10,409 bases of DNA from Eubacteriales bacterium (GTDB taxonomy: Bacteria > Bacillota > Clostridia > Oscillospirales > CAG-272), in the NCBI GenBank assembly GCA_028709565.1, contig JAQVWU010000068.1, positions 1 to 10,409 on the forward strand, written 5' to 3'. The translations under genes were made by a program, and so were the position numbers. This document shows, piece by piece, positions 1 to 6,265 of the stretch; position 1 is the first letter of the stretch; every line of letters begins with the position of its first letter. The notes under the pieces were generated by a model. That model had not been told where the DNA came from and did no database searches. It worked only from the letters and a program-made list of their open reading frames with translations.

Positions 1-1269
1 ATCGCCCTGAGCGTGATGTCGTCCATGTATCTGGAGTCTGTAATCGCCGTCAACGATTTTATCAGGGCGCGATTCGGCGTTCCGGTCATCTGGGGCGGGG
101 TTTATCCCACACTGTTTCCCGAGAAATGCCTCGGTTACGCCGATTATGTCATCAGGGGCGAGGGTGAGGAGGCATTTTGCGAGCTGACAGGCGCGCTCAA
201 TACCGGCGGAGATATCTCATCCGTCCGGAATCTGGCTTATAGGACCGGCGGCGCCGTTACAATAAACCCTGTAAGACCGCTTGTACAGAATCTGGACACG
301 CTGGGTTATCCGAAACCCGGTGAGGAAGGTATCAGCTTTTTGGATAAAGATAAAATCATCGGCCGGGACCCGCTGCTGTCCGGGGTGACATACGAGACGG
401 CGGCGTCCAGGGGCTGTCCTTTTGCGTGTTCCTACTGCAGTTCGGTAAATCTCAAACGCATATACAGGGGGAAGGACGAATTCGTCAGGTTCCGAAGCGT
501 CGACAGCGTCATCGCGGAGCTGAGCACAGCCAAAGAAGCCGTCAAAAAGCTTTCTTTAATTCGTTTCTGGGACGAAATCTTCTCCGACGCGGAGGGTTGG
601 GTGGAGGAATTCGCGGAACGGTATAAAAAAGAGATAAATATTCCGTTCAATATATGGGGTCATCCCCTGAAAATCAGCCGGCGTATAATAAGCAGCCTTG
701 TGGACGCCGGTCTGCACCAGATTGTCGTGGGGGTACAGAGCGGCTCGGACCGTATCCGGAAGGATATCTTTCACAGATCGGAGACCCGGGAACAGATAAT
801 CGAAGCCAGCCGGATTTTATCGTCCTGCGGTGTCCCGTCGGTGGTCTATGATTTCATGATCCGGCACCCGTTTGAGAGCGACGACGATCTCAGGGCTACC
901 TTTGAGCTGTGTATGGAACTGGAGCCCCCCTTTGAGCTGCAGCTCCACGGGCTCAACTTCCTGCCCGGCACCGACATTGTCGGCATCGCACTGAAAAACA
1001 ATCTGATAACAGCCGCGGAAATGGAACATCTCATGTACGGTCCGATGCAGGAGCAGTATGACATGTACTGGGGACGGGGAAATGTCCTGACGGCGCTGAT
1101 ATATATGACCCAGTTTGAGAAACTGCGGCCTTTGCTGGAAATATACGAAAGCCGGGTCGCGGCGGGGGGCAGCGAGGGTTTGATAATACCGATGCATAAA
1201 ATGCTGCAAACTTTCAACCGCATAAAGCACACCGTGAATAATTTCAGGCTTCTGAGGAGACGGAACTGA
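1..1269 (+). CDS. B12-binding-domain radical SAM enzyme, 5'-truncated by window edge
   Basis: This is the C-terminal part of a cobalamin-binding radical SAM protein. The reading frame is open from base 1, and the first ATG (13) is internal, so the true start lies upstream. Counting from that ATG, residues about 24-60 (VIWGGVYPTLFP, then YADYVIRGEGEEAF) match the end of the B12-binding Rossmann domain typical of this class. The SAM-binding iron-sulfur motif CxxxCxxC follows as C135, C139 and C142 in RGCPFACSYC. The rest is a radical SAM barrel (GVQSGSDRIRKDIFHR, FMIRHPFESDDD). The family uses 5'-deoxyadenosyl radical chemistry, often with cobalamin, for methylations or ring rearrangements on unactivated carbons. 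The substrate cannot be read from the sequence, and the left-hand neighbours are not visible. Family assignment is firm; function is open. Confidence 0.9.
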   Translation: MALSVMSSMYLESVIAVNDFIRARFGVPVIWGGVYPTLFPEKCLGYADYVIRGEGEEAFCELTGALNTGGDISSVRNLAYRTGGAVTINPVRPLVQNLDTLGYPKPGEEGISFLDKDKIIGRDPLLSGVTYETAASRGCPFACSYCSSVNLKRIYRGKDEFVRFRSVDSVIAELSTAKEAVKKLSLIRFWDEIFSDAEGWVEEFAERYKKEINIPFNIWGHPLKISRRIISSLVDAGLHQIVVGVQSGSDRIRKDIFHRSETREQIIEASRILSSCGVPSVVYDFMIRHPFESDDDLRATFELCMELEPPFELQLHGLNFLPGTDIVGIALKNNLITAAEMEHLMYGPMQEQYDMYWGRGNVLTALIYMTQFEKLRPLLEIYESRVAAGGSEGLIIPMHKMLQTFNRIKHTVNNFRLLRRRN

Positions 1270-1307
1270 TTCTTTTAAAGCCGCGGACTTCCGGTCCCGT
1301 TCAGTTC
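1263..1307. terminator. Inverted repeat spanning both stop codons at a convergent gene junction
   Basis: The perfect 7-bp arms GAACTGA (1263-1269) and TCAGTTC (1301-1307) each contain the stop codon of one of the two convergent genes. Between them is a smaller GGAC/GTCC hairpin (1285-1288 with 1294-1297). No clear T-run follows on either strand, so a role as a bidirectional terminator is only a guess. Both proteins end in Asn-stop (AAC TGA), which alone accounts for most of the symmetry. Confidence 0.25.
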
Positions 1308-2293
1308 TTATCGGCAAAGGCCTGTATCATCAGCGTTTCCCGGGTGGACGCCAGCACCTCGGCGGTGGTCAGAATCTCCGGCCTGCCGCCCTTGATTTCG
1401 GTCAGCATATCGGTCAGATAATCGCCGCGCGGCGCCGTTCCCTTAATATGTGTCACTTCGGTGAGTCCGAGCAGATATGCCGCCACATCGCCCGAGCCGG
1501 CGCTGAAGCTGAGCATGCCCTTTGAACCCCATATCAAAAACATCCAGTATTCCGGCAGACTGTAGGAAAAGCTGTCCGGCGACGCGTACGAAACATCGGC
1601 AATTACCCCCGCCCGGTTATCCAGCCTGAGCATATACTGGGCGCTGTCCCTGAAATCCGGCTCCTGAGCGGCGAACGCGTTCCAGCAGCGGGCGGACAAT
1701 ATCGCTTCGGTGCGCAGGCCGGTGACATAGGCGACATAGTCAACGCCGTGGATGCCGATATCGTTGATGGTGCCGCCGTGACAGCCCTCCTCAAAATACC
1801 ACGCGGGGCGGCTGCCGTAGTTGAGAGGGTGCTGACCCCCGTAGTATATACTGTGTATTTCACCGAGTTTGCCCTGCCCGATCAGTTCCCGGACCGCCGA
1901 CGCGTTCGCTCCGTAGCGCATGGAGAACATCGCAAAAACCGACAGCGATTTTTCCTTTGACAGCCGTTCTATATCCTCCAGTTCCGCAAGGGAGGTACAC
2001 AGCGGTTTATCGGCAATGACATGTTTGCCGGCCTTCAGCGCTCTTACGGCAAGACTGCCGCGGGCGCCGAAATAATCGCCGATGGCTACGATATCCACCC
2101 TTTGGTCATTGAGCAGCGCGTCGTAATCGGGATAAGTGAACCGCACTCCCCCCGCCTCACATTCGGCCCGCGTCTGAGCGTTTCCCTCCCAGGCGCCGGC
2201 AATACGGACATCGCCGTTTTTTTGCGCCTTGTTCCACAGTTCAAAAATATGCCCGTGCCTGAAGCCCGCGAAGGCTATATTCATTTTGTCCAT
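1301..2293 (-). CDS. Gfo/Idh/MocA-family NAD(P)-dependent oxidoreductase
   Basis: This is a predicted cytoplasmic 330-aa dehydrogenase, the usual length for the family. The N-terminal half is a Rossmann fold (NIAFAGFRHGHI, residues 5-16), with the dinucleotide-domain lysine in ADKPLC (D95-K96-P97, a variant of the common EKP). The C-terminal half carries the family signature DIGIHGVD (D178, G180, H182, D185), where Asp and His sit in the sugar-binding active site. Members oxidise or reduce sugars, inositols and related polyols. The start was set at 2293 because AGAGGAG lies 7 nt upstream; the frame stays open further upstream to 2371, but those codons overlap the promoter. The glycine-rich loop is unusual: GFRHGH replaces GxGxxG. 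The gene has its own promoter (2362-2390) and faces away from the 406-aa gene. The substrate is unknown. Confidence 0.9.
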   Translation of the reverse strand: MDKMNIAFAGFRHGHIFELWNKAQKNGDVRIAGAWEGNAQTRAECEAGGVRFTYPDYDALLNDQRVDIVAIGDYFGARGSLAVRALKAGKHVIADKPLCTSLAELEDIERLSKEKSLSVFAMFSMRYGANASAVRELIGQGKLGEIHSIYYGGQHPLNYGSRPAWYFEEGCHGGTINDIGIHGVDYVAYVTGLRTEAILSARCWNAFAAQEPDFRDSAQYMLRLDNRAGVIADVSYASPDSFSYSLPEYWMFLIWGSKGMLSFSAGSGDVAAYLLGLTEVTHIKGTAPRGDYLTDMLTEIKGGRPEILTTAEVLASTRETLMIQAFADKN

Positions 2294-2300
2294 ATTACAT

Positions 2301-2307
2301 CTCCTCT
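2301..2307 (-). promoter_or_regulatory. Ribosome binding site that decides the oxidoreductase start
   Basis: Read on the minus strand this is AGAGGAG, placed 7 nt before the ATG at 2293. It supports MDKMNIAF as the N-terminus rather than the in-frame ATG at 2371, which has no ribosome binding site and would put coding sequence on the -10 box. Confidence 0.8.
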
Positions 2308-2361
2308 TATTCTTATTTATTATTTGCGATTTATGTGATTGCGTATTATGTTTCCGAAAAT

Positions 2362-2390
2362 AATATACCATATATATCGCCGATTGTCAA
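2362..2390 (-). promoter_or_regulatory. Sigma-A-like promoter for the Gfo/Idh/MocA gene
   Basis: On the minus strand a perfect TTGACA -35 (2390-2385) is followed by a 17-nt spacer and TATATT as -10 (2367-2362; five of six matches). Transcription would start near 2355, giving a leader of about 60 nt before the ATG at 2293. The -35 box lies 8 bp from that of the oppositely oriented promoter, so a single bound regulator could affect both genes. Confidence 0.75.
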
Positions 2391-2398
2391 TTTAACTC

Positions 2399-2427
2399 TG
2401 TACAAAGCGGGGTTTTCATGCTATATT
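2399..2427 (+). promoter_or_regulatory. Probable promoter for the 406-aa gene operon
   Basis: TGTACA (2399-2404, four of six matches to the -35 consensus), a 17-nt spacer and TATATT (2422-2427) are present. A TG at 2419-2420 gives the extended -10 form TGnTATATT. A start near 2434 would leave a leader of about 64 nt. This is weaker than the opposing minus-strand promoter. Confidence 0.55.
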
Positions 2428-2463
2428 TATTATATAAGATCAACGCGAAAGTATCCAATAACA

Positions 2464-2491
2464 AAATCGAATAAATCGAATAAAATCGGAG
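2464..2491 (+). repeat. 9-bp tandem repeat in the leader of the 406-aa gene
   Basis: Two perfect head-to-tail copies of AAATCGAAT (2464-2472, 2473-2481) are followed, after one extra A, by a third imperfect copy, AAATCGGAG (2483-2491). The changed end of the third copy overlaps the Shine-Dalgarno GGAGG (2488-2492), which lies 5 nt before the ATG at 2498. It could be a slippage product or an unstructured, translation-enhancing leader; a protein-binding role is not shown. Confidence 0.5.
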
Positions 2492-2497
2492 GTTAAT

Positions 2498-3718
2498 ATG
2501 ACATCCCATTCATCCGGTTCATCCGGCAATAATCGAAACTATAGCTTCAGCGGCTCGGTTTCGGAGGAAACGCTGCGCAATTATCTGGCCCGCGCCGTAA
2601 ATCATTTTTATTTCGAAACGCTGCGTCCCGACGATATAGCGCAGAACAAGCGCTTTGTGCTGTCAACCGGGGCTAAATTCATAGGGCGCGCGTCCACCAT
2701 GTGGGTGATGAACGGAGGGGATGAAGGGGCAATCGCTCTATATGCCCGGGCGCTGACCGACATTCATACAGCCGACCCCGAGGTTATCTTTGAAGCCTGC
2801 ATATTTGAGACGACCTTTACCTCGGTCGAGGAGATTGCCATACCCGCGTGGGTATTTGAAGCCTTCGGCTGCGAATATGAGCGGCGCAATTTCAGTTACC
2901 GCGCCATGCTCTTTCCCGACGGCAAATTTGTCAACCACTGGGGGCAGGGCGCGAGCGTGCCCGACATGACCCGGCAGGAAACGCAGATGTGGTTTTACTA
3001 CCGCGCCGTCCTCTTTATCGACGCCGGTTTTGAGGCGCTGCATATGGGGCAGGTGTATCTCATCGGATCGTCGGACACGGATTACCGGTGCTGGACAAAG
3101 GTTATGAACATGATACGCGCCTACGCGTCCGCCGGAGCGAGACGCAGGTTCGTTTTCCTCAACGCCCATACCCACGGAATTACGGGAACTGACGGGCTGC
3201 TGCTGTTTGATTTCCATCGCTTCCCCCTGCGCGGGGTGGTGCCCGAAACCGAAACCGACCACATAGCGACCGATGACGCGCCGCAGAAGATTGTGCTCAG
3301 GAAAGGACACTCCGACTCGCTCTTCGGGCGCAGTCTCGGAGGCAGGACGCACAGCGGATGGATTTGCGATATGCTGCCCTATCTTGTTGAACTGGATAAT
3401 TATTGCGGCCACTATCCCGACAAAGTCGATAAAGCCGAATCGGACTGGTGGGGTTTTGACGAAATAAGCTGGTTCGCGAATCAGCCCCTTGGGTACCGGC
3501 GCCGCTGGCTTGATTACGCGTATAACTGGGTAAAGGCAATCGACGGGGGTCAGGGCGCCCTCGAAATGCCCGGCACCCGCACGGCAGCCATCAGGAGCGG
3601 AGAATCCGGAGCCATCGGACAGCGTTTCTTTTATCCGTATGACAGAAATTTCTCGCAAAAGGGTTCGGATACCGAACAGATCATACGGGAAATCTGGATT
3701 AAAGACAGCGCCGATTAA
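2498..3718 (+). CDS. Conserved-looking 406-aa protein of unknown function, possibly TIM-barrel
   Basis: I do not recognise a named family with an assigned reaction. The start is well supported by GGAGG (2488-2492), 5 nt upstream. No signal peptide or membrane segment is seen, so it is probably cytoplasmic; the first 15 residues are Ser/Gly/Asn-rich. Features resembling a (beta/alpha)8 enzyme are short hydrophobic strands ending in polar residues: FEACIFETT (98-106), NHWGQGASVPDM (146-157), FEALHMGQVYLIG (178-190) and RFVFLNAHTHG (217-227). Candidate active-site residues are E99, E104, H147, W148, H182, Q185, N222, H224 and H226. The protein is rich in Trp, Tyr and His, common in sugar-binding clefts. 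It is the first gene of a probable operon, followed 12 nt later by a broken EFR1 gene and then a nitroreductase. A glycoside-hydrolase-like or metal-dependent hydrolase role is an inference only. Confidence 0.8.
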   Translation: MTSHSSGSSGNNRNYSFSGSVSEETLRNYLARAVNHFYFETLRPDDIAQNKRFVLSTGAKFIGRASTMWVMNGGDEGAIALYARALTDIHTADPEVIFEACIFETTFTSVEEIAIPAWVFEAFGCEYERRNFSYRAMLFPDGKFVNHWGQGASVPDMTRQETQMWFYYRAVLFIDAGFEALHMGQVYLIGSSDTDYRCWTKVMNMIRAYASAGARRRFVFLNAHTHGITGTDGLLLFDFHRFPLRGVVPETETDHIATDDAPQKIVLRKGHSDSLFGRSLGGRTHSGWICDMLPYLVELDNYCGHYPDKVDKAESDWWGFDEISWFANQPLGYRRRWLDYAYNWVKAIDGGQGALEMPGTRTAAIRSGESGAIGQRFFYPYDRNFSQKGSDTEQIIREIWIKDSAD

Positions 3719-3730
3719 CAGACATATAAC

Positions 3731-3956
3731 ATGATTCTGATACTTTATTTCTCCGGAACCGGAAACTCAAGATACATAGCCGAACTGTTCGCCGCCGGGA
3801 TGAACGCCCGCTGTCACTCCATTGAAGAGGCGGAGGATTTCGACGCGCTTATCGTACTGCACCCTGTGCTGCCGGTGCGTCAATGCCTGCCCCCAACAGG
3901 CGATGACGGTGTTATTTCACCGAAAACCGGTAAAACAATATAAGGGACCGAATTAA
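3731..3956 (+). pseudogene. Remnant of an EFR1-family flavodoxin/4Fe-4S ferredoxin, internally deleted and frame-shifted
   Basis: The first part (from ATG 3731) encodes the start of a flavodoxin fold: ILYFSGTGNSRYIAELFA, with the FMN-phosphate loop SGTGNS at residues 8-13. From about 3858 a different frame holds a complete iron-sulfur motif, CTLCCRCVNACPQQA, with CxxCxxCxxxCP cysteine codons at 3858, 3867, 3876 and 3888. It continues to KPVKQYKGPN and a TAA at 3954-3956, which resembles the natural C-terminus of EFR1 ferredoxins. Intact members are about 250 aa and carry two clusters. Here roughly 40 N-terminal and 33 C-terminal codons remain, so most of the flavodoxin domain and the first cluster are gone. 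The N-terminal frame alone stops at 3943 as a 70-aa product without cysteine ligands. No clear ribosome binding site precedes 3731. A programmed frameshift cannot explain the missing middle. Confidence 0.8.
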
Positions 3957-4010
3957 TCCCACCAATCCAACAAAAAAACACGGAACAGTAAACGGAGGAG
4001 TAATAAAACA

Positions 4011-4541
4011 ATGAGCTTTATCGAACTGGCGTCAAAAAGGACCTGCTGCAGGGGTTATCAGTCCAAACCGGTACACAACGAGCTGATTCTGCGGCTGCTC
4101 AAGGCCGCTCAGGCGGCTCCCAGCGCGGGCAACATCCAGCCCTGGCATTTTTATGTCGTCACCGACGGCGCGCTGATAAAAAGCATGTATAAACCGGTCT
4201 ACTCGTCGGAATGGACGGCGGCGGCGCCGGTGCTCATCGCGGTCTGCGTCGATGCTAAATCCAGCGGACAAAGATACGGCAGCCGGGGCGAAGACCTGTA
4301 TTGCCTGCAGGATACCGCGGCGGCGGTACAAAATATCCTGTTGTGCGCCGAAGACCTGGGTCTGGGCGCCTGCTGGATCGGCGCTTTCAATGAAAACAAC
4401 TGTATCTCGGCGCTGAATCTGCCGGTAAATCACAGACCGGTCGCCCTGATACCGATAGGATATCCCGCCGACAACCCGCAAAAGCCCCGCAGAAAACCGA
4501 TGAGCGAGATTGTCACCTTTATAGGCAACGGCAGCAACTGA
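4011..4541 (+). CDS. Nitroreductase-family FMN-dependent oxidoreductase
   Basis: This 176-aa protein matches the small nitroreductase family: flavoproteins, usually dimeric, that pass electrons from NAD(P)H or ferredoxin to nitro groups, quinones, flavins or other acceptors. The FMN-binding N-terminus is present (KRTCCRGY, residues 9-16, and APSAGNIQPWHF, 36-47). The dimer/FMN region has DTAAAVQNILL (101-111) and GLGACWIGAF (117-126), and IPIGYP follows near the end. GGAGGAG at 3994-4000 lies 10 nt before the ATG, supporting this start. No promoter is obvious in the 54 bp after the EFR1 remnant, so it is probably cotranscribed with the 406-aa gene. EFR1 proteins are electron carriers, so the lost gene may once have supplied electrons to this enzyme; that is inference. 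The true acceptor is unknown. Confidence 0.9.
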   Translation: MSFIELASKRTCCRGYQSKPVHNELILRLLKAAQAAPSAGNIQPWHFYVVTDGALIKSMYKPVYSSEWTAAAPVLIAVCVDAKSSGQRYGSRGEDLYCLQDTAAAVQNILLCAEDLGLGACWIGAFNENNCISALNLPVNHRPVALIPIGYPADNPQKPRRKPMSEIVTFIGNGSN

Positions 4542-4569
4542 AAATTTTATCACATCCGCAATATTATTA

Positions 4570-4625
4570 CGGCTTTGGTTTGGCATTTATGCAGCAACAT
4601 GCACAAACAAAGCCGCAATTTATTG
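4570..4625 (+). terminator. Bulged hairpin after the nitroreductase gene, probable terminator
   Basis: A perfect 8-bp stem, CGGCTTTG (4570-4577) with CAAAGCCG (4608-4615), can extend inward through TTTG/CAAA (4579-4582 with 4604-4607) around a bulge. It lies 28 bp after the stop at 4541 and is followed by CAATTTATT, a poor T-run. It plausibly ends the 2498-4541 transcript before the next promoter. Confidence 0.5.
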
Positions 4626-4648
4626 GTTGAACACGCAGCGGCAGAATA

Positions 4649-4678
4649 TTGACAAATATATTCAATATATGTTAATAT
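4649..4678 (+). promoter_or_regulatory. Promoter for the solute-binding-protein pair, with overlapping inverted repeat
   Basis: A perfect TTGACA (4649-4654) is followed by an 18-nt spacer and TAATAT (4673-4678), with a TG at 4670-4671 giving an extended -10. The inverted repeat ATATTGA (4646-4652) and TCAATAT (4662-4668), separated by 9 bp, covers the -35 box and spacer and could be an operator. The region is very AT-rich, so the -10 choice is uncertain by a base or two. Confidence 0.6.
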
Positions 4679-4681
4679 ATA

Positions 4682-4709
4682 AATGATATCAATGATATCA
4701 ATGATATCA
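4682..4709 (+). repeat. Three tandem AATGATATC units, each forming the palindrome TGATATCA
   Basis: Three perfect head-to-tail 9-bp units occupy 4682-4690, 4691-4699 and 4700-4708. The unit junctions create three 8-bp palindromes TGATATCA (4684-4691, 4693-4700, 4702-4709) with 9-bp spacing. They lie just after the -10 box, across or just past the expected transcription start, and about 30 bp before the ribosome binding site (GGAGG, 4740-4744). Either a regulator-binding array or a slippage-prone repeat is possible; only the repeat itself is certain. Confidence 0.7.
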
Positions 4710-4750
4710 CGTAATAAACAAACAAATAATAATAACGGCGGAGGAATGTC

Positions 4751-6223
4751 ATGAAAAACCTAATTTCCGTAATCCTGCTGCTTTCCCTGTTTATTGCCTG
4801 CGCTGCCTGCGCCGATACAGAAGCCCCCGTAACCGCCGACCAGACCGAAAGTACCGCCGCCGACACCGAAACCGAAATACCCGGCCCCGACCTGCCCGAG
4901 CGGGATTACGGCGGTTATGAGTTCCGTTCGCTGTCCCGCGGACTTAACGCCGGAAGCACACACTGGTATATCTTTGACACCGTCTACTTTGAGGACAAAG
5001 CGGGGGATATCGTAAACGACGCGGTCATGGTCCGCAATATGACCATCGAGGATAACTATAACGTCTATATCACAATGATTGAAAATGTCAGCTGCCATTC
5101 AGCCGCGAGCAAAAGCATTCTGGCGGGGTCGGATGATTTTGACATCTACGGCGATTCAATCTACACCGCCGCCGCGCTTGCCGCCGACGGACTGCTTGTC
5201 GACCTGCAAACCCTGCCGTTTATCGACCTTGACGCCCGGTGGTGGGACGCGAACGCCAACGATCAGCTTTCCATAATGCATAAGCTGTTCTTAACGGTCA
5301 GCGACTTCACCCTTATGGATAAACACGGCACCTGGGTGACGCTGTTCACCAAACCCGTAATAGAATTGTGGAATCTTGACAACCCCTACGAGCTGGTAAC
5401 GTCGAACAAATGGACGCTGGATAAAATGTACGATATGGTAAAGGCCGTTTCGCATGATGTAGACGGCGACGGTCTGCCCTCCGAAGCCGATTCCTGGGGT
5501 ACCATCGGGGAGGTGTGGAATATAAATGCCCTGATGCTGGGAGCCGGCGTACGCATTTTCACAAAGGATGAGGAGGATATCCCCTATTACTCCCTTGAGG
5601 GGGAGCGTTCGGTCAGCGCCTTTGATAAAGGATATCGAATTCTGGCGGACAAGACCATGACCCTCTTCTTTGATAAATTCAAGGGCACATATACCGACGT
5701 CTATACCGACGGCGCCGCCTCCGCAATGGAGGACAACCGCGTGCTCTTCTATGTAACCGGCATGAACCGGGTATTGCTGCTGCGCGGAATGGAAACCGAC
5801 TTCGGAATCCTGCCCAACCCCAAGTATGACGAGCAGCAGGACAGCTACAGCATCATCATGACCTACGGCAATACAAATTCCGTTTCGGTGCCCATAACAA
5901 GCACCGATCCGGAGCGCACCGGCATTATACTCGAGGCGATCACCTATGAATCGAGCAAAACCTCATACCCCGCCTATATAGAGACCTCCATAAAAACCAA
6001 ATACTCGCGGGACGAAGAGTCCATCGCCATGCTCGAAATCATCTTTTCAAACCGCGCGTTTGACTTAGGTTTTATCTTCGACTGGGGCGGCTGTTCAAGC
6101 TTTTATACAAATCTGCTTAATCAAACAAGCCCCGAATTCGCCTCCTCAATCGCCAAGACAAAGGAATCGGACGTCAAGGCGATGGAGGATACCCTGGTCC
6201 TGTTCAGCGAACGGATCGGCTGA
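4751..6223 (+). CDS. Extracellular solute-binding lipoprotein, first of a tandem pair
   Basis: This 490-aa protein is exported and probably lipid-anchored: it has a short basic start, a hydrophobic stretch (residues 4-16), and a cysteine at C17 (FIAC) or C20 (CAAC); neither is an ideal lipobox. A Thr/Glu/Pro-rich spacer (about 21-50) leads to the folded part, starting near YGGYEFRSL. The overall build is that of an ABC-transporter solute-binding protein, of the size used for oligosaccharides. An EF-hand/dockerin-like calcium loop is seen at 236-247 (DVDGDGLPSEAD), and FGILPNPKYDE and VPITSTDPERTG are family-type landmarks. GGAGG (4740-4744) lies 6 nt before the ATG. It is transcribed with the paralogue 42 nt downstream. 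No permease or ATPase is in the window, so transport must rely on genes elsewhere. The ligand is unknown. Confidence 0.85.
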   Translation: MKNLISVILLLSLFIACAACADTEAPVTADQTESTAADTETEIPGPDLPERDYGGYEFRSLSRGLNAGSTHWYIFDTVYFEDKAGDIVNDAVMVRNMTIEDNYNVYITMIENVSCHSAASKSILAGSDDFDIYGDSIYTAAALAADGLLVDLQTLPFIDLDARWWDANANDQLSIMHKLFLTVSDFTLMDKHGTWVTLFTKPVIELWNLDNPYELVTSNKWTLDKMYDMVKAVSHDVDGDGLPSEADSWGTIGEVWNINALMLGAGVRIFTKDEEDIPYYSLEGERSVSAFDKGYRILADKTMTLFFDKFKGTYTDVYTDGAASAMEDNRVLFYVTGMNRVLLLRGMETDFGILPNPKYDEQQDSYSIIMTYGNTNSVSVPITSTDPERTGIILEAITYESSKTSYPAYIETSIKTKYSRDEESIAMLEIIFSNRAFDLGFIFDWGGCSSFYTNLLNQTSPEFASSIAKTKESDVKAMEDTLVLFSERIG

Positions 6224-6265
6224 TAAAACCGCGTTCTTATAATTTACATACCTGAGAGGTTCCGA

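Noticed and set aside
817..1317. 166-codon minus-strand frame opposite the radical SAM gene
   Set aside because: It runs past the stop codon of the opposing oxidoreductase gene and has no recognisable domain or ribosome binding site.
2738..3658. Long open frame (306 codons) on the minus strand inside the 406-aa gene
   Set aside because: It lies wholly opposite a gene with a good ribosome binding site and promoter; its translation has no recognisable domain and is typical of antisense frames in GC-rich codons.
3731..3943. A complete small flavodoxin-like protein of 70 aa
   Set aside because: It keeps only the FMN-loop start; the cysteine motif of the same family lies in another frame just after, so a broken gene explains the region better.
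4682..4709. CRISPR-like or phage attachment repeat
   Set aside because: Units are only 9 bp, contiguous without spacers, and there are no cas, integrase or tRNA genes.
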